Source: Oscillibacter valericigenes Sjm18-20 (GTDB lineage: Bacteria > Bacillota > Clostridia > Oscillospirales > Oscillospiraceae). From it: a stretch of DNA of 64,000 nt. Under the pieces are notes generated by a model. That model searched no databases. It had not been told where the DNA came from and saw only the letters and a program-made list of their open reading frames with translations. Of this stretch, positions 60,956 through 64,000 are shown piece by piece (position 1 is the first letter of the stretch; each line of letters opens with the position of its first letter). The stretch is from the NCBI GenBank assembly GCA_000283575.1, contig AP012044.1:3720001-3784000 (forward strand). Reading direction: 5' to 3'. The translations under genes were made by a program, and so were the position numbers.

Positions 60956-62149
60956 CTACTTGTCCAGCATCTTATAGCCGCTGGAGCTCAGCTCCCGCTC
61001 GATATCGTCCACATGCTGGGTGTTCCGCGTCTCCAGCACCATAGACACGATACAAGCCCCCACATCGGAGTGCTTATCCTCCCGTTCATGGCTGACACTG
61101 AGGATATTGGCCCCGGTATTGGCCACGATCTGGAGAAGCCCCAGAAGACTTCCCGGCTTATCCGCAATTTTGGCGGAAAACTCGGCCAGGCGACCCGATT
61201 TGGACAAGCCCTTTGTGATAATGCGGGACAGCGTAGTCACATCCACATTTCCGCCGGAGACCAGACAGACGGTCTTCCGATCGGTTGCGTCCACCTTGCC
61301 GAACATAACGGCGGCCACCGGTGTGGCTCCCGCGCCCTCGGCCACGGTCTTCTGATCCTCCATCAGCGCCAAAATCGCGGTGGCAATCTCATCGTCTTTC
61401 ACGGTGACAATCTCATCGACATACTTTGCGCACAGTTCAAAAGTCAGATCTCCGGGTTTTTTTACGGCGATGCCATCCGCAATGGTGGAAACGCCGGACA
61501 GCTCCACCGGATGCCCCTCCTTTTGAGAGACATACATGCTGGCCGCGCCGGACGCCTGCACGCCTATCACGCGGCAGCCGGGTTTCCGGCTCTTGATTGC
61601 GCAGGCCACGCCACTAATCAGTCCGCCGCCGCCGATAGGAACCACCACCTGCTCCACCTCGGGCAACTGCTCCAGAATTTCCAGACCGATGGTCCCCTGT
61701 CCGGCTATCACCAGCTCATCGTTGAAGGGATGGGCAAAGGTATAGCCCTTCTCTTTTGTAAGCCGGGCGGCCTCTGCCGCCGCGTCATCATACACACCCG
61801 GGACCAATACCACCTCTGCGCCATAATTCCGTGTGGCCTCTACCTTGCTGATGGGAGCCCCGGAAGGCATACAGATAATAGATTTGATGCCAAGCTTTGT
61901 GGCGGACAGGGCAATTCCCTGGGCATGGTTCCCCGCGGAGCAGGCGATGACGCCGCACCCCCTCTCCTCCGGGGTCAAAGAGCGGATTTTATTGTACGCA
62001 CCCCTCAGCTTGAACGCGCCGGTGAGCTGAAGATTTTCGGACTTGATGTACACGTTTTTCCCTAGTTTTTTTGCGGGATTCAGCGGCGTCACCCGGGCTA
62101 CGCCCCTCAGCGCGGCCTGAGCATCCTGAATCATTTCCAGAGTCAGCAT
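60956..62149 (-). CDS. Threonine ammonia-lyase with ACT domain
   Basis: A PLP enzyme that turns threonine into 2-oxobutyrate and ammonia, either for isoleucine synthesis or threonine catabolism. The 397-residue protein has PLP lysine K47 in LTGAFKLRGAYNK, CSAGNHAQGIALSA, and the PLP phosphate loop GGGGLISG. A C-terminal ACT domain (about 322-397; FSAKIADKPGSLLGLLQIVA) follows. The length and single ACT domain match the ~400-residue clostridial form rather than the 500-residue biosynthetic IlvA. AGGAGGG precedes the ATG. A strong promoter is about 170 bases upstream. Confidence 0.92.
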   Translation of the reverse strand: MLTLEMIQDAQAALRGVARVTPLNPAKKLGKNVYIKSENLQLTGAFKLRGAYNKIRSLTPEERGCGVIACSAGNHAQGIALSATKLGIKSIICMPSGAPISKVEATRNYGAEVVLVPGVYDDAAAEAARLTKEKGYTFAHPFNDELVIAGQGTIGLEILEQLPEVEQVVVPIGGGGLISGVACAIKSRKPGCRVIGVQASGAASMYVSQKEGHPVELSGVSTIADGIAVKKPGDLTFELCAKYVDEIVTVKDDEIATAILALMEDQKTVAEGAGATPVAAVMFGKVDATDRKTVCLVSGGNVDVTTLSRIITKGLSKSGRLAEFSAKIADKPGSLLGLLQIVANTGANILSVSHEREDKHSDVGACIVSMVLETRNTQHVDDIERELSSSGYKMLDK

Positions 62150-62319
62150 GATGTTTCCCTCCTGTACGAATATTCAGGGTCCGGCGGGCGCGCGGAATAA
62201 CGGCGCACCTCTGTCATTCTGCGTATCCGCATAACGGGTCCTGTCGGCAATCTTCCAAAAAAAGCCATGTGTATTTGCTGGGGGTACAACACTGCGTTTG
62301 TTTGTCCTCTCTATACGTA

Positions 62320-62348
62320 ATTATACGGTTGCTGGAAGAGAATTGCAA
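62320..62348 (-). promoter_or_regulatory. Sigma-A promoter of threonine ammonia-lyase
   Basis: On the minus strand TTGCAA (62343-62348), 17-base spacer, perfect TATAAT (62320-62325). The leader of about 160 bases shows no T-box sequence. The rest of the gap to 62544 holds nothing I can name. Confidence 0.85.
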
Positions 62349-62544
62349 TGCGCAGTATTTCCAAAGGTTTGCTCTTTGGATAAGCACTCTTACGAAAAAT
62401 TTCGGACTATTTCGCCGCATCTATAAAACTGCACGGCCGATACTGCTGCCAATGGGAGTGGCAAAAACGGGGTGGCAGGGCAATCCGGGCGGCTCTTCGA
62501 AAGCGCGGCAATGCACAAGCAAAAGGAAGATATCTACCTGAGCA

Positions 62545-62584
62545 AAACAGGAACAGGCCTCTGAGAGGCCTGTTCCTGTTTTTG
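62545..62584. terminator. Terminator after kdpE
   Basis: Perfect 17-base arms AAACAGGAACAGGCCTC and complement around TGA, with T runs on both strands. It lies about 50 bases past the end of kdpE on the minus strand. Confidence 0.9.
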
Positions 62585-62633
62585 TACAAACGCCTTACTT
62601 TTGAACCAAAAGCCGGGGCTGCCGCGGGCGGAG

Positions 62634-63341
62634 TCACTCCCCCTCGGCAAGGCGATAGCCAACGCCCACTTCCGTAAATAGATATTCCGGTTCCGCGGGA
62701 TTTTTTTCTACTTTTCGGCGGATGTTCGCCATGTTGACCCGCAGAATCTGATTGTCATCCCCGGCCCGGGGCCCCCACAGCTCCTTGATGATGAAGTCAT
62801 AGGTCAGGACCTTACCCGCGTATTTCCCAAGCAGGGCCACAATGCGGAACTCGCTGAGCGTCAGCTTCGCGTTTTCGCCGTTCACCAGTACCTGATGCTT
62901 GTTGTAATCAATGGTCAGCTCGCCTACGGTATAAGTGCCCTTGCGGGCAATCTCGTCGTTGTCCGAGGTCGTGCGGGTATGCCGGATGGCGGCCCGGACC
63001 CGGGCCAGCAGCTCTCCGGTTCCAAAGGGCTTTGTCAGATAGTCGTCGGCCCCCAGGTCCAGCGCCGCCACTTTATCCTGTTCATGATCCCGTGCGGAGA
63101 CCACCACCACCGGGAGACTCGACCATGCCCGCAGGCTCTTGAGAATCTCCAGTCCGTCCATATCCGGCAAGCCCAGATCCAAAATCACCAGATACGGACA
63201 GTGGGATGAGATCATGGACAGCGCCTCCGTCCCCGTCCGGGCCTGCACAGCCTCATAGCCGTTATTGTCCAATATGGCGGAAATAAACCGGGAGATGCTC
63301 TTCTCATCCTCCACCACCAGTATCTTTTCCCGGATGTTCAC
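62634..63341 (-). CDS. kdpE: KdpE-like OmpR-family response regulator
   Basis: A 235-residue response regulator with receiver domain (1-120; phospho-acceptor D55 in LVILDLGLPDMDG, and ADDYLTKPFGTGELLARVRA). An OmpR winged helix follows (about 138-232; LTLSEFRIVALLGKYAGKVL, then ILRVNMANIRRKVEKNPAEP, LFTEVGVGYRL). These match KdpE, which turns on the high-affinity potassium pump kdpFABC or, in Bacillota, other potassium genes. The start is a GTG that overlaps the kinase stop (GTGA). No kdpABC genes are inside the window. Confidence 0.88.
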   Translation of the reverse strand: MNIREKILVVEDEKSISRFISAILDNNGYEAVQARTGTEALSMISSHCPYLVILDLGLPDMDGLEILKSLRAWSSLPVVVVSARDHEQDKVAALDLGADDYLTKPFGTGELLARVRAAIRHTRTTSDNDEIARKGTYTVGELTIDYNKHQVLVNGENAKLTLSEFRIVALLGKYAGKVLTYDFIIKELWGPRAGDDNQILRVNMANIRRKVEKNPAEPEYLFTEVGVGYRLAEGE

Positions 63342-64000
63342 TGTTCTTCCTCCTCCGACAGAGGCAGGCAGAAGAAGAATTCCGCGCCGCCGCCCTCCAT
63401 ATTCTGAGCCTCCATAAAACCATTGTGCGCCCGCACGATGGTGAGGCACACCACCAGGCCCAGTCCCATGTCCCGCTTGCCGTCGCCGGAAGACGTCTCG
63501 CTGCTCTTTAGCGTTCCGTCAAACAGGCGGGGCAGCTGATCTCTGGGAATCCCCCGCCCGTTGTCCCGGACGGAGAATTTTGCCAGCCTTCCCTGCCGAC
63601 GGACAGAAAGAGAGACGCAAGTGGTGGTCTCGCCGTGGCGCACAGCATTTTCCAACAGATTTACCAGCACCTGCTCAATTAAAATGGCATCCATAGGCAC
63701 CAGCAGTAACTCCCGGGGAGCCTCCACAGTGATGTTCACATTTGGAAACCGCTTGCGGAATTTTCGCGCAGCATCTCCCAGAATTTCCTCAGCGGCTTCA
63801 TCTTTTTTCGCAATTTGCGCCTGCCCGTTTTCCCCAATTCGCGTGACGGACAACAGATTCTCCACCACCCGGATGAGCCACTGGGCCTCGTCCCGCACAT
63901 CCCTCAGCAGATCCTCCTGCTCCGCTCTGGAAATCGAGGGGTTCTCCAGAATGGCGGAGGTAGACCCCACAATGGAGGTCAGCGGGGTCCGGATATCATG
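63338..64000 (-). CDS. kdpD: KdpD-like sensor kinase, C-terminal part
   Basis: The gene enters from the right edge in mid-domain; 220 residues are visible. They begin at the H-box (HDIRTPLTSIVGSTSAIL), with the phospho-acceptor His as the first codon. They continue with the HATPase (N-box VLVNLLENAVRHGE, G1 VRDNGRGIPRDQL, GLGLVVCLTIVRAHNGF). The H-box sequence and AILENPSISR are typical of KdpD. The N-terminal KdpD and Usp sensor domains would lie beyond 64000. Overlaps kdpE by four bases. Confidence 0.87.
   Translation of the reverse strand, partial: HDIRTPLTSIVGSTSAILENPSISRAEQEDLLRDVRDEAQWLIRVVENLLSVTRIGENGQAQIAKKDEAAEEILGDAARKFRKRFPNVNITVEAPRELLLVPMDAILIEQVLVNLLENAVRHGETTTCVSLSVRRQGRLAKFSVRDNGRGIPRDQLPRLFDGTLKSSETSSGDGKRDMGLGLVVCLTIVRAHNGFMEAQNMEGGGAEFFFCLPLSEEEEQ

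Noticed and set aside
60743..62065. A 440-codon plus-strand open frame opposite threonine ammonia-lyase
   Set aside because: Antisense to a full-length PLP enzyme and crosses a terminator.
62150..62319. T-box or leader-peptide attenuator before threonine ammonia-lyase
   Set aside because: No T-box sequence; a 42-codon frame overlapping the start has no ribosome site and no threonine or isoleucine codon run.

Overview
This window looks like the chromosome of a flagellated, anaerobic, GC-rich member of the Clostridia, most like the Oscillospiraceae (Oscillibacter/Flavonifractor relatives). The reasons are the Bacillota-type flagellar gene order (flgM-flgN-flgK-flgL-DUF6470-fliW-csrA and flgB-flgC-fliE to motAB-fliM), SLH-anchored surface proteins, strong AGGAGG-type ribosome sites, sigma-A promoters, and anaerobic genes such as a 4-hydroxybutyrate/butyryl-CoA transferase family enzyme. 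The genus is inferred, not proven.

Positions 1-24.3 kb are one long minus-strand motility locus. Reading downstream from the right: cheA-cheW-cheR-cheB, a terminator, flgM-flgN-flgK-flgL-DUF6470-fliW-csrA, a perfect 18-bp terminator hairpin, an AT-rich island with a sigma-A promoter, then flgB-flgC-fliE-fliF-fliG-fliH-fliI-fliJ-fliK-flgD-(TIGR02530)-flgE-flbD-motA-motB-fliM and the first codons of fliN/fliY. No fliL lies between motB and fliM.

Positions 24.4-36.8 kb, on the plus strand and divergent from cheA, form the most unusual block. It holds a FliK-like protein, a free-standing FlhB cytoplasmic-domain protein in which the self-cleavage motif reads NPAG instead of NPTH, a PilZ protein, two very large secreted SLH proteins (one with three N-terminal SLH domains, one with six ~117-residue repeats and three C-terminal SLH domains) and two paralogous YcgR-like PilZ proteins. 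This looks like a c-di-GMP-linked motility and cell-surface module that has grown beside the flagellar genes.

Positions 36.8-38.4 kb are a low-GC patch with scraps of apparent mobile-element sequence, degenerate repeats and a lipoprotein gene. From 38.5 to 56 kb the genes are mostly housekeeping: rlmA and a MATE pump, cysteine desulfurase diverging from mtaB-yfbR, a DUF362 ferredoxin protein, murI-DUF1934-argS, a SemiSWEET-like protein with azlC-azlD, a third SLH protein diverging from a small unknown gene, typA/bipA and serA.

From 56 to 64 kb there is an AraC-GNAT fusion regulator coupled to a second MATE pump, a TetR-family pseudogene carrying three different in-frame stops, a promoter with a TetR-like operator leading to a small HPr-like ORF and a CoA-transferase, threonine ammonia-lyase, and the kdpE-kdpD end of a two-component system that runs off the window. 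No rRNA, tRNA, CRISPR array or intact insertion sequence was seen. Starts were set by Shine-Dalgarno placement and several differ from the longest open frame.
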